This document shows, one piece after another, positions 49,931-57,991 of a stretch of DNA of 64,000 nt. The stretch is taken from contig JAKZAN010000070.1 of assembly GCA_023053545.1 (NCBI GenBank), positions 1 through 64,000 of the forward strand. The letters run 5' to 3'. This DNA is from Lepidurus packardi. Its lineage: Eukaryota > Arthropoda > Branchiopoda > Notostraca > Triopsidae. Each line of letters begins with the position of its first letter. Within the stretch, counting starts at the first letter, position 1. Both the position numbers and the translations under genes were made by a program. The notes below the pieces were generated by a model that ran no database searches, was not told where the DNA came from, and worked only from the letters and a program-made list of their open reading frames with translations.

Positions 49931-52473
49931 ATGTTTTCAACGGAGCGATGTAGTTCATCATCCGAATCTTGCATGCCGATTCGGAAGATTTGTCTCGCAG
50001 AAGTGCGGCTTTGTATTGTTTGCTCGACAGGACCGACGACAGTCCATCCGAAAATCGTTTGTACAGCCCTGGGACCGACAGTGCCTCTTGCAGGCTTCAA
50101 AATAGCCAAAGGTTCGTGTGCCTCTACGACATCCATGCCGAGGAGTACCGTAACATCTTCGTCCTTCATTTCTGGAAGCTCCAAGCCTCTCAAGTGATTG
50201 TGAGCCTTTTGCAGTCGTTGAAAATCATAACGTCGATTTGAAATGTTGAGATTAGGAACGGTGAGCGCTCCCGAAACTTGCACGACGTATTTTCCGTCGA
50301 GAGAGGAGACTTCGAACTCCACAGTCTTCACGCGCAAAACCGGGTCATTTCCATGGAACGTCTCGAGGTGAATATTCTTCTCAGGGCCATTTAAAGATAA
50401 GCTTCGGGCGACATCTCTTCTAATAAGTGACACTTCGCTGCCAGTGTCGAGCAGAGCGTGTACGCGTAAAGACTTCCCATTTTTGGAGATTATAACGGGA
50501 ACTAATGATAGAAGAACAATTCTCCCAGGCGCGAATCTCATATGATAGACTGCGGGTCCTGGCTGGCTTTTCGCTGGAGAACGATTTGGGTAAACTCGGG
50601 GAGCGCCGTGCAGCAATGGGTGATGTTTTTCTTTACAGCCGTCGACTGCACAGGCCTGCTTTCGGCCACATTCCCGACTTCGATGGGAGTCTTCGAGGCA
50701 GGAGAAGCAGAGCGATTTTTCCTTGACAACTTCAGCACGCTCCTTCGTCTGCAACGCGGCGAATTTTCGACAATCGGAAATACTGTGCCCAACTTTCGCG
50801 CATACTTGGCAAGTTTTTGGGGCAGAGTTTTCGCTCGTTGCATAAACATGCTTCGATTGGGGCGTCTTCGTAGCCAGGGGTGACCTTTTCAAAGGCCCCG
50901 GTTTGGTTTCGAATTGTTCAATCGGTTGAACTGTCATTTGGCTTAAAACGAGTTGATCAAGCCAAGCGTCGAAATAAGACAGATCAGCGAGACGAGGTTG
51001 TATACTAAATACTCTTTCCCCCCATCTATTTCTGAGAGGCTTGGGCAATTTGTTGACAAGCTGTGACAGGGTTGCGCTCGATTGCAAGTCTTGGTGATAC
51101 CCACAGTGCTCAAGAGACGTAACAGCGCCATGGACTTCGTTAGCAAATTCTTGAAGAGCTTCGAAATCTTCAGAGCGTAGCTGTGTAATGTTAAGCAATT
51201 TCGCAATGAAAGCTCTGGCAATTTTATGAGGATGGCCATATCTTCGTTGCAGTTCCGCTAGGGCCGTTTTATACAAGGAGGGGCTATGTAGTGTTTGCGC
51301 AATCGATCCCCTTACTCTGTAATCCAAAAGTTCTCTTAAATAAGCGAGTTTTTGAGCGTCGGAACAGCCCGATTCATGGATCAGAGCTCTGAAATTAGCA
51401 ATAAACATCGTCCATCGTCTCGGGTCTCCATTAAACGGGGTAATCGTGATCTTTGGGAGTCCGGAACTCTTACCACCATGAGAACTGCGTTCTCCGCGAT
51501 TTTCTGATTCTTCGTATATCCACGCATCTTCGCGATTTGCAACCTCTTCTCCACGATAGGTGGCGTTGGCAACTGTCCTCTCGTTTGTGGAAGCTGGAGT
51601 AGTAGTTTCGCTTCTGTCGGGGACCAGGGCAGTTTGGTGTGTTGGACTCACTCGTACGTCAAGCGACACGTTGGAAGGACGTGTTGCCGTCCCCGTGATG
51701 AGCATAGGCTCTCCAACTACCTCCTCAACATCTTCGCGTAGTGAATTTGCTTCTAAACGAAGTTGGGCGACTTCATTTTCGTAATGTCGTCTCTCTCGGG
51801 CCAACTGTGCTCTCTGTTCCTCTTCCTCCAGTTGCATCTGCATTTCCCTTAGCCTTTTTCGGCAGGCCTCCTCTTCTACGGCGTCTTCGTTTAACCGATG
51901 GAGACGCAATTCGGCAGAGGCAAGGCGTAATTGGGATTCCCGATGCCGCATGCTTGAGGATTTGCTCGCGATGCTGCCCTCTGCAGGCGATCGGGACGAA
52001 CGGGACGAATGGGAAGAGATAAGCGAGCGCGATACGATTGATGATGGAGGGTCGTTAGCTCTTGAGGAACGATATTCTTCGATATTCAGAAAAGACGCGA
52101 ATGCGTCTCTCTCTATTTTCGTTAAATACGCTTCGGCGTTCGCTCTTTGGCGGTCTTTCAGCCCCCGAGCCGTGATGTAGCGTTTGTTAAGGTCTGCACA
52201 TTCCTTGAGACCCTCGGAAAGCTGCTGCCGTAGAACTTCGAGTGCGCTGCGGCTGCCGCGGTTTGCGGTGTGTGCATCAATTCGTTTGATACACACGTTG
52301 ACGCGCTTCGTGGCTTCGGTACGAAGCTTGCGTAAAAAACGAACGTCTGACGCGTCACGTTCGTCATCTGAGAATTCATTGTTGACGTCACGCTCGACAT
52401 CCGAGAATTCATTGTTGACGTCACGCTTGCCATCCGAGAATTCATTGTTGGCTGGCGCGTTGTCGTACGCCAT
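49864..52473 (-). CDS. gag: Gag and aspartic protease polyprotein (copy 1, 869 aa)
   Basis: Makes the capsid/nucleocapsid proteins and the protease that processes the polyprotein. I chose ATG at 52473 (MAYDNAP). The open frame extends upstream to 52695, but that part lies in the LTR and crosses the primer-binding site. Domains: three 11-residue repeats NNEFSDxxRDV at 9-41; serine-rich stretch 145-174; charged coiled coil about 175-252; DUF1759-like Gag core about 340-515 (PFNGDPRRW). Three zinc knuckles follow: CX2CX4HX4C at 555-568 and 589-602, then CX4CX3HX4H at 608-622. The retropepsin active site DTGS is at 676-679. The frame is uninterrupted. Its last 20 or so codons run past the point where the pol frame takes over, ending at TAG 49864. 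Confidence 0.92.
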   Translation of the reverse strand: MAYDNAPANNEFSDGKRDVNNEFSDVERDVNNEFSDDERDASDVRFLRKLRTEATKRVNVCIKRIDAHTANRGSRSALEVLRQQLSEGLKECADLNKRYITARGLKDRQRANAEAYLTKIERDAFASFLNIEEYRSSRANDPPSSIVSRSLISSHSSRSSRSPAEGSIASKSSSMRHRESQLRLASAELRLHRLNEDAVEEEACRKRLREMQMQLEEEEQRAQLARERRHYENEVAQLRLEANSLREDVEEVVGEPMLITGTATRPSNVSLDVRVSPTHQTALVPDRSETTTPASTNERTVANATYRGEEVANREDAWIYEESENRGERSSHGGKSSGLPKITITPFNGDPRRWTMFIANFRALIHESGCSDAQKLAYLRELLDYRVRGSIAQTLHSPSLYKTALAELQRRYGHPHKIARAFIAKLLNITQLRSEDFEALQEFANEVHGAVTSLEHCGYHQDLQSSATLSQLVNKLPKPLRNRWGERVFSIQPRLADLSYFDAWLDQLVLSQMTVQPIEQFETKPGPLKRSPLATKTPQSKHVYATSENSAPKTCQVCAKVGHSISDCRKFAALQTKERAEVVKEKSLCFSCLEDSHRSRECGRKQACAVDGCKEKHHPLLHGAPRVYPNRSPAKSQPGPAVYHMRFAPGRIVLLSLVPVIISKNGKSLRVHALLDTGSEVSLIRRDVARSLSLNGPEKNIHLETFHGNDPVLRVKTVEFEVSSLDGKYVVQVSGALTVPNLNISNRRYDFQRLQKAHNHLRGLELPEMKDEDVTVLLGMDVVEAHEPLAILKPARGTVGPRAVQTIFGWTVVGPVEQTIQSRTSARQIFRIGMQDSDDELHRSVENMWETESSVPSQPLRSYSLMTTR
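52351..52449 (-). repeat. 33-bp x 3 tandem repeat in the start of gag (copy 1)
   Basis: Three consecutive 33-bp units encode NNEFSDGKRDV, NNEFSDVERDV and NNEFSDDERDA (Gag residues 9-41). The plus strand shows GAATTCATTGTTGACGTCACG twice and a third, changed unit. The length keeps the frame. Confidence 0.9.
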
Positions 52474-52569
52474 TGTACGAATTACGAAAGTAAATGCGTC
52501 AAAAAACAAGTTTGAGATCGAAAATTTAGTACTTAACAGTTTGCGAGGCGAAAAGAAAAACCGATTGGT

Positions 52570-52587
52570 TTCCCGGTCGATGCACCA
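52570..52587 (-). promoter_or_regulatory. Primer-binding site, tRNA-Gly type (copy 1)
   Basis: Two bases inside the 5' LTR, the minus strand reads TGGTGCATCGACCGGGAA. This is the complement of an insect tRNA-Gly(GCC) 3' end including CCA, with one mismatch in 18 (recalled from the known acceptor stem, not searched). The position fits a minus-strand DNA primer site. Confidence 0.8.
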
Positions 52588-52589
52588 AA

Positions 52590-52834
52590 TGGTCGTCCCA
52601 AATATCGTGAGCTGGCTGGGAAACGTTACGATATCACTCTGATAACTTAAATAACAAAAACGACTATATTTCGTCAATCGTGTGTACAGAAACAAAGAAA
52701 TTTTTGGGGGTTACGATGGTCGACTAACCGTTGTCGAGAACGGACCGAGAGTAACATGCCTTAGCGAGAACATGTAATAGTAACAATGAATTTTTGCAAT
52801 ATTGAAATCTACCTTCAGTATCTAGTACGGAACA
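52590..52834 (-). repeat. 5' LTR of element 1 (245 bp)
   Basis: Bounded by TGGTCGTCCC and TACGGAACA on the plus strand. As the upstream LTR it should carry the promoter. An AATATAG-like AT-rich stretch (minus strand near 52664-52672) is a weak TATA candidate only. Compared with the right LTR of element 2 it has four private changes: two near 52595, one near 52646, and one that spoils the terminal 7-bp inverted repeat (CTTCAGTA). Confidence 0.95.
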
Positions 52835-54423
52835 CCAGGCCTAAACAGGTCTAAACTGGTTTAAACTAGTTTATTAACTGTTTTGCACTGGTTTAAACTT
52901 GTTTATACTAGTTCAAACTGGTTTAAACTGGTTTACACAGGTCTAAACTGGTTTAAGCGAGTTCATAAACTGGTTTATACCGGTGTAAACAGGTCTAACT
53001 GGTTTAAGCTGGTTCATAAACTGGTTTATACCGGTGTAAACAGGTCTAAACTGGTTCTAAATGGTATAAACTGGTTTACACAGGTCTAAACTGGTTTATA
53101 CTGGTTTATACTAGTTCAAACTGGTTTAAATTTTTTTTAACAGGTCTAAGCTTGTTTAAGCTAGTTTATAAACTGGTTTAAACCGTTTTTAACTGGCTTA
53201 CACTGGTTTAAACCAGGCCTAAAAAGGTCTAAACTAGTTTAAACTAGTTTATTAACTGTTTTACACTGGTTTAACCTGGTTTATACTAGTTCAAACTGGT
53301 TTAAACTGGTCTACTCATGTCTAAACTGGTTTACTCATGTCTAAACTGGTTTAACGTAGTTTATAAACTGGTTTATACTAGTTCAAACTGGTTTAAACCG
53401 GTTAAAACTGGCTTAATCTGGTTTAAACTGGTTAAAACTAGATTATAAACTGGTTTATACCGGTGTAAACAGGTCTAAACTGGTTTTAACTGGTATAAAC
53501 TAGTTCAAACTGGTTTAAATTTTTTTAACAGGTCTAAACTGGTTTAAACTAGTTTATTAACTGTGTTACACTGGTTTAAACTTGTTTATACTAGTTCAAA
53601 CTGGTTTAAACTGGTTTACACAGGTCTAAACTGGTTTAAGCTAGTTTATAAACTGGTTTAAACCGGTGTAAACAGGTCTAAACTGGTTCTAAATGGTATA
53701 AACTGGTTTACACAGGTCTAAACTGGTTTAAACTGGTTTATACTAGTTCAAACTGGTTTAAGCCGGTTAAAACTGGCTTAATCTGGTTTAAACTGGTCAA
53801 AACCAGATTATAAACTTTTTTATACCGGTGTAAACAGGTCTAAACTGGTTTTAACTGGTATAAACTGGTTTACAAAGGTTTAAACTGGTTTATACTAGTT
53901 TAAACTGGTTGAAATTTTTTTAACAGGTCTAAACTGGTTTAAACTAGTTTATTAACTGTGTTACACTGGTTTAAACTTGTTTATACTAGTTCAAACTGGT
54001 TTAAACTGGTTTACACAGGTCTAAACTGGTTTAAGCTAGTTTATAAACTGGTTTATACCGGTGTAAACAGGTCTAAACTGGTTCTAAATGGTATAAACTG
54101 GTTTACACAGGTCTAAACTGGTGTAAACTGGTTTATACTAGTTCAAACTGGTTTAAACCGGTTAAAACTGGCTTAATCTGGTTTAAACTGGTCAAAACTA
54201 GATTATAAACTGTTTTATACCGGTGTAAACAGGTCTAAACTCTTTTTAACTGGTATAAACTGGTTTACACAGGTCTAAACTGGTTTAAACTGGTTGATAC
54301 TAGTTCAAACTGGTTGAAATTTTTTTAACAGGTTCAAACTAGTTCAACTAGTTTAACTTGTTCAAACTAGTTTATAAACTGGTTTAAAACGTTTTTAACT
54401 GGCTTAAACTGGTTTAAACCAGG
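52835..54423. repeat. Decamer satellite between the two elements
   Basis: 1589 bp of ordinary decamer satellite including both inner target duplications (52835-52839, 54419-54423). It holds the TCTACTCATGTC, TTAAGCCGG and GAAATTTTTTT modules in the usual order. No gene is seen. An open frame at 52883-53089 is decamer repeat read through and starts at TTG. Extra sequence near 54331-54352 (TTCAAACTAGTTCAACTAG) is absent at the matching place left of element 1. Confidence 0.95.
54419..54423. repeat. Target site duplication CCAGG, left side of element 2
   Basis: Same CCAGG as in copy 1, repeated at 60896-60900 beyond the right LTR. It lies at the same place in the same satellite phrase, as expected for a duplicated insertion. 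Confidence 0.93.
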
Positions 54424-54667
54424 TGGTCAGCCCAAATATCGTGAGCTGGCTGGGAAACGTTACGATATCACTCTGATAATTTTAATAACAAAAACGACTA
54501 TATTTCGTCAATCGTGTGTACAGAAACAAAGAAATTTTTGGGGTTGCGATGGTCGACTAACCGTTGTCGAGAACGGAACGAGAGTAACTTGCCTTAGCGA
54601 GAACATGTAATAGTAACAATGAATTTTTGCAATATTGAAATCTACCTTCCGTATCTAGTACGGAACA
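54424..54667 (-). repeat. 3' LTR of element 2 (244 bp)
   Basis: Reads identical to 46363-46606, including the states that separate left from right LTRs (GATAATTTTAATAAC, four-G run followed by TTGCG, GGAACG, AACTTGCC). The terminal inverted repeat TTCCGTA/TACGGAA is intact. Confidence 0.95.
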
Positions 54668-55306
54668 TACGCCAGCCCCGTTACTAGTCACAGGTACAGC
54701 TTCAGATACCGCTTCCAGGAGGCAAAGTTTTGCGACAGGCCGAACGTACTCTCCGCGCCTAGTTTTCACCAAAGCTGTCCGCGTAATGCTGTCCTTGCCG
54801 GGGAAGGTCTCCAAGACTCGTCCAATCGGCCACTGACCTCGGGGAGAATTCTGGTCCACAACAAGAACGATATCATCCTTCTGCAGATTTCGCCTTTCGG
54901 ACAGCCATTTTCGCCGTTCGATGAGATAGGGGGCGTACTCGCGAATCCATCTCTTCCAGAAATGCTCTATTATCACTTGCGCTGCACGCCATTTCTTCTT
55001 TAGGTTAATTTCTTCAGGCAGGAGAATATCAGAAGGTAATCTAGGATTAGGTCGTACCAGCAAAAAATGATTTGGCGTCAAAGATTCGGGCTCGTTCGGA
55101 TCGACTGTGACATGCGTGAGTGGTCTTCCGCTCAGCAGACTTTCGATCCCAGTCATGGCGGTCAACAGGACTTCGTCCGTCAGCGTCCTTTTATTTAAAA
55201 CGCTCCGAAGAGCTACCTTAGCAGATTTAACAAGGCTTTCCCAAACGCCACCAAAGTGTGGGGCTGCGGGAGGTGAAAAATGCTATTCAATGCTGTCCAA
55301 AGCCAA
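54557..55306 (-). pseudogene. pol: Integrase C-terminal part after the stop (copy 2)
   Basis: Same broken continuation as in copy 1, following TAA 55307-55309 in the same frame. The third catalytic E is encoded at 55238-55240. Counting from the first Met at 55165, it differs from copy 1 by S26P and G37V. G37 lies in the LTPNHFLLGRP motif, so this copy has an extra change at a conserved place. The frame ends inside the LTR at 54557. Confidence 0.85.
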
Positions 55307-57991
55307 TTAATGCACAAGCCTTTCTTCATTTAAATTTGCAATCAGATTACGCAGCTCGCGTTCTCCTGCAACAAAATTTGTACCATTGTCCGAGTAGACT
55401 ACCTTCGGTTTTCCGCGTCTGTCACAAAACCGACTAAAGGCTTGCAGGAACGAATCAGTATCGAGACTGTGAGCCACTTCGATATGAACTGCCCTGGTCA
55501 CCAAACAGGTGAAGAGGCAGCCATATCTTTTTACCGTCCGTCTTAAAATCGTCACGTGGAAGGGGCCAAAGTAATCAATCCCCGTATGCGTGAAAGGGGG
55601 AAGAAAAGGCTGAAGCCGGTGCTCAGGAAGGGCGGCCATGAGCGGAATTTGGGGCTTAGCATTATTGCGACGGCAAGTGGGACACCTTGCGACGCAACTA
55701 CGAATAGACGTTCTCCCCTTTAGAATCCAATACGTCAACCGGATCTCATGGAGTGTACGCTCCACCGACGAATGATGAAGCCTCTGATGAGCCTGTGCGA
55801 TCACCAGTTTCGATAACGGACAATCATCGGGCAGGATGACTGGGTTCTTAACGCCGGGCTCCAAGGTACTGTTCTCCAAACGCCCTCGGGCCCTCAGAAT
55901 TCCCTCTTCGTCCAAGTAGGGGTTCAATTTCGAGATTCGAGAATTTGCGTGGATGGGCTTGTCACCTCTTAAATTCGAGGTTTCTTGGGAAAAGGCAACT
56001 TCTTGGGTAACTCGAATGCATACGTTCATGGCTTGATTTATTTCAAGCGCCGTGAGATCTCGTTTTGTGGCCCGTTGACCTTTAAGAGCTTGAATAAAAC
56101 GCAGGACGTAAGCGATAGTGCCTTTCAGCAAGTCCAAGTTGCGCGCGCGATTAATGAAGTCATTGACTGGTCTACTTGAGTCTACAGATTGGTGACCAAC
56201 CCATTTCACTTCGGGGTCGTCTTGACTTGGTTCGGGGGGGCTAATTGAAGTTGTGGGCCAGTTACTTTCGTCCTCGTATAAAAATCCTGGGCCTCGGAAC
56301 CAGCGATGATTAGGTTCAACCAGAACACTTCCGGCCAACCCTCGGCTGCAGTCGTCTGCAGGATTTTCGGACGTCGGTACATATCTCCATTGCCCTTTTT
56401 TCGAGTGCTCGAGAATCTCGCTGACGCGGTTAGCGACGAACACATGGAACTTGCAGGTCTTCGAATTTATCCATTTCAGTACGAGCTCGGCGTCTGTCCA
56501 AAAGGTAATCGTGGAAAAGGGGAGTGTCTTCTCCTTCTGAACCATAGTACCTATTCGAACGGCGAGGACTGCACCCTGTAGTTCAAGTCGAGGAATGCAA
56601 AGTGCTCTTCGTGGTGCCACGCGGGACTTAGCGAAAATCAAATTTACGGTGACTTGGCCGTCGGAGTGTATGAAACGTCCGTACACCGCTGCTCCGAAGG
56701 CCAGCTGCGAAGCGTCGGAGAAAACGTGGAGCTGGGCGTTTAAAATGGGGTTTCGTGCGGTCCGAAGGCATCGCGGGATTTTCAAGTGGGACAAAAGCTT
56801 AATTTCTTGACACCAGGTCTTAATGCGGGTCAACATTTCTTCAGGAAGTTTTTCATCCCATCCGATAATTAAGCTCCAAGTGTCTTGGAGAATGGACTTA
56901 GCCGTGAGGAGAAAGGGGACGACGAAGCCTAGAGGGTCAAAAATCGAGGCAACGGTGCTAAGTAGCTCCCGCTTTGTCTTAACTTCCCCCTTGGGATTAA
57001 ATTTGAAGCGAAAACAATCTTCCTCGCAGTGCCATTTTAGGCCTAGTGCCCGCTCGATGGGAAGTTCGTCGAAATCAAGATTCAATTCTGGACAAGCACG
57101 CTCTGATTTTGATATTGCCTTCAGTACGACCTTCGATGACGACATCCACTTCGTCAAGCGAAAACCCCCTCTATGGAGTGACAACGAAACTTGGCGTGCT
57201 ACTTCGATAGCTTCTTGCTCGCTGTCGACGGAGTCCAAGAGGTCATCCACGTAGAATTGGTTTTGCACCTTTTCGGGAACCAACGGAAAATCGTCTTTAC
57301 TATCTTCAGCCGTCTTCCGCAGCACGTAGTTGCAAATGGCGGGGGATGAAGCTGAACCGAAGACTTGGACAGTCATTTGATAGGTGCGGGGGGGATTATT
57401 TTCTCCTAGAGGACGCCAGAAGAATCTTAACGCGGGTTGATCTGACTTAATTACTCCAACCTGGTTGAACATTTTTTCGATATCAGCAGAAATAGCGATC
57501 CGATTCTGTCGAAAGCGAAGTAGTATGGCAGCCAAATTTGTGAGGAGATCCGGTCCCTTCAGGAGCGCATCATTTAACGATATTCCGGCGGTGCGAGCGG
57601 CGGCGTCGAATACAACCCGCAACTTACCTAGTTTGTTCGGATTTGTAACTACGTGATGCGGGAGATACCAGATCCTTTTTTCCTCCAGGTTTTGCCTTTC
57701 GACAGGCACGAGGCAAGCATGTCCGTTTTTTAAATAGTCCTCGATGGCCTTTTCGTACATCTCAGCGAATTCGGGGTTCAAACGTAATTTCCTCTCCATT
57801 GAGAATAAACGGTGTAGAGCCGAGTTGCGATTGTTCGGGAGGGTGACTTCAGGGCTTCGCCATAGGAGCCCAGCTTCATAGCGCTCTCCGTTATGGAACA
57901 CCGTGTTTTCCAAAATTTTGAGGGCTACCTTGTCGTCATCAGAGAGTAACTTCTCAGTGGCTGGCTTGGTACCGAACTCTCCGTCTCCCAC
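55307..57991 (-). CDS. pol: Pol: reverse transcriptase, RNase H and N-terminal integrase (copy 2)
   Basis: 894 codons from a GTG at 57991 that merely marks the open frame (open from 57997). All catalytic residues seen in copy 1 are kept: D170, YVDD 247-250, RNase H D426 and D500, integrase H735/H739/C770/C773, D806 and D868. Differences from copy 1 are A114V (HHAV to HHVV, before the palm) and two silent changes, at 56021 and 57307. It ends at the same premature TAA. With one amino-acid change in 894, the reverse transcriptase could be active if ever translated, but no initiation codon of its own is evident. Confidence 0.9.
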   Translation of the reverse strand: MGDGEFGTKPATEKLLSDDDKVALKILENTVFHNGERYEAGLLWRSPEVTLPNNRNSALHRLFSMERKLRLNPEFAEMYEKAIEDYLKNGHACLVPVERQNLEEKRIWYLPHHVVTNPNKLGKLRVVFDAAARTAGISLNDALLKGPDLLTNLAAILLRFRQNRIAISADIEKMFNQVGVIKSDQPALRFFWRPLGENNPPRTYQMTVQVFGSASSPAICNYVLRKTAEDSKDDFPLVPEKVQNQFYVDDLLDSVDSEQEAIEVARQVSLSLHRGGFRLTKWMSSSKVVLKAISKSERACPELNLDFDELPIERALGLKWHCEEDCFRFKFNPKGEVKTKRELLSTVASIFDPLGFVVPFLLTAKSILQDTWSLIIGWDEKLPEEMLTRIKTWCQEIKLLSHLKIPRCLRTARNPILNAQLHVFSDASQLAFGAAVYGRFIHSDGQVTVNLIFAKSRVAPRRALCIPRLELQGAVLAVRIGTMVQKEKTLPFSTITFWTDAELVLKWINSKTCKFHVFVANRVSEILEHSKKGQWRYVPTSENPADDCSRGLAGSVLVEPNHRWFRGPGFLYEDESNWPTTSISPPEPSQDDPEVKWVGHQSVDSSRPVNDFINRARNLDLLKGTIAYVLRFIQALKGQRATKRDLTALEINQAMNVCIRVTQEVAFSQETSNLRGDKPIHANSRISKLNPYLDEEGILRARGRLENSTLEPGVKNPVILPDDCPLSKLVIAQAHQRLHHSSVERTLHEIRLTYWILKGRTSIRSCVARCPTCRRNNAKPQIPLMAALPEHRLQPFLPPFTHTGIDYFGPFHVTILRRTVKRYGCLFTCLVTRAVHIEVAHSLDTDSFLQAFSRFCDRRGKPKVVYSDNGTNFVAGERELRNLIANLNEERLVH

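Larger units (their letters stand above)
46363..52834 (-). mobile_element. BEL/Pao LTR retrotransposon, copy 1 (6472 bp)
   Basis: Structure on the minus strand: 5' LTR 52590-52834, PBS 52570-52587, gag-protease 49864-52473, reverse transcriptase/RNase H/integrase from 49936 to 46496, 3' LTR 46363-46606. The family assignment rests on three signs. These are the DUF1759-like Gag with three zinc knuckles, YVDD reverse transcriptase followed by a Pao-type RNase H, and an integrase ending in the DUF5641-like domain typical of Pao elements. The order PR-RT-RH-IN also fits. No env gene is present. LTRs differ by 8 substitutions and one indel (about 96.7% identity), so this is not a brand-new insertion. 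Two breaks (frame change near 49864-49936, TAA at 47246-47248) mean it is probably non-autonomous now. Confidence 0.95.

Noticed and set aside
52474..52695. Start of the gag protein at the first Met of the open frame (52695)
   Set aside because: That Met lies inside the 5' LTR and the frame crosses the primer-binding site; ATG 52473 is the first Met after these signals.
52883..53089. Open frame of 67 codons in the satellite
   Set aside because: It is decamer repeat read in frame (WFKLVYTG-like repeats), starts with TTG, and the same repeats elsewhere contain stops.
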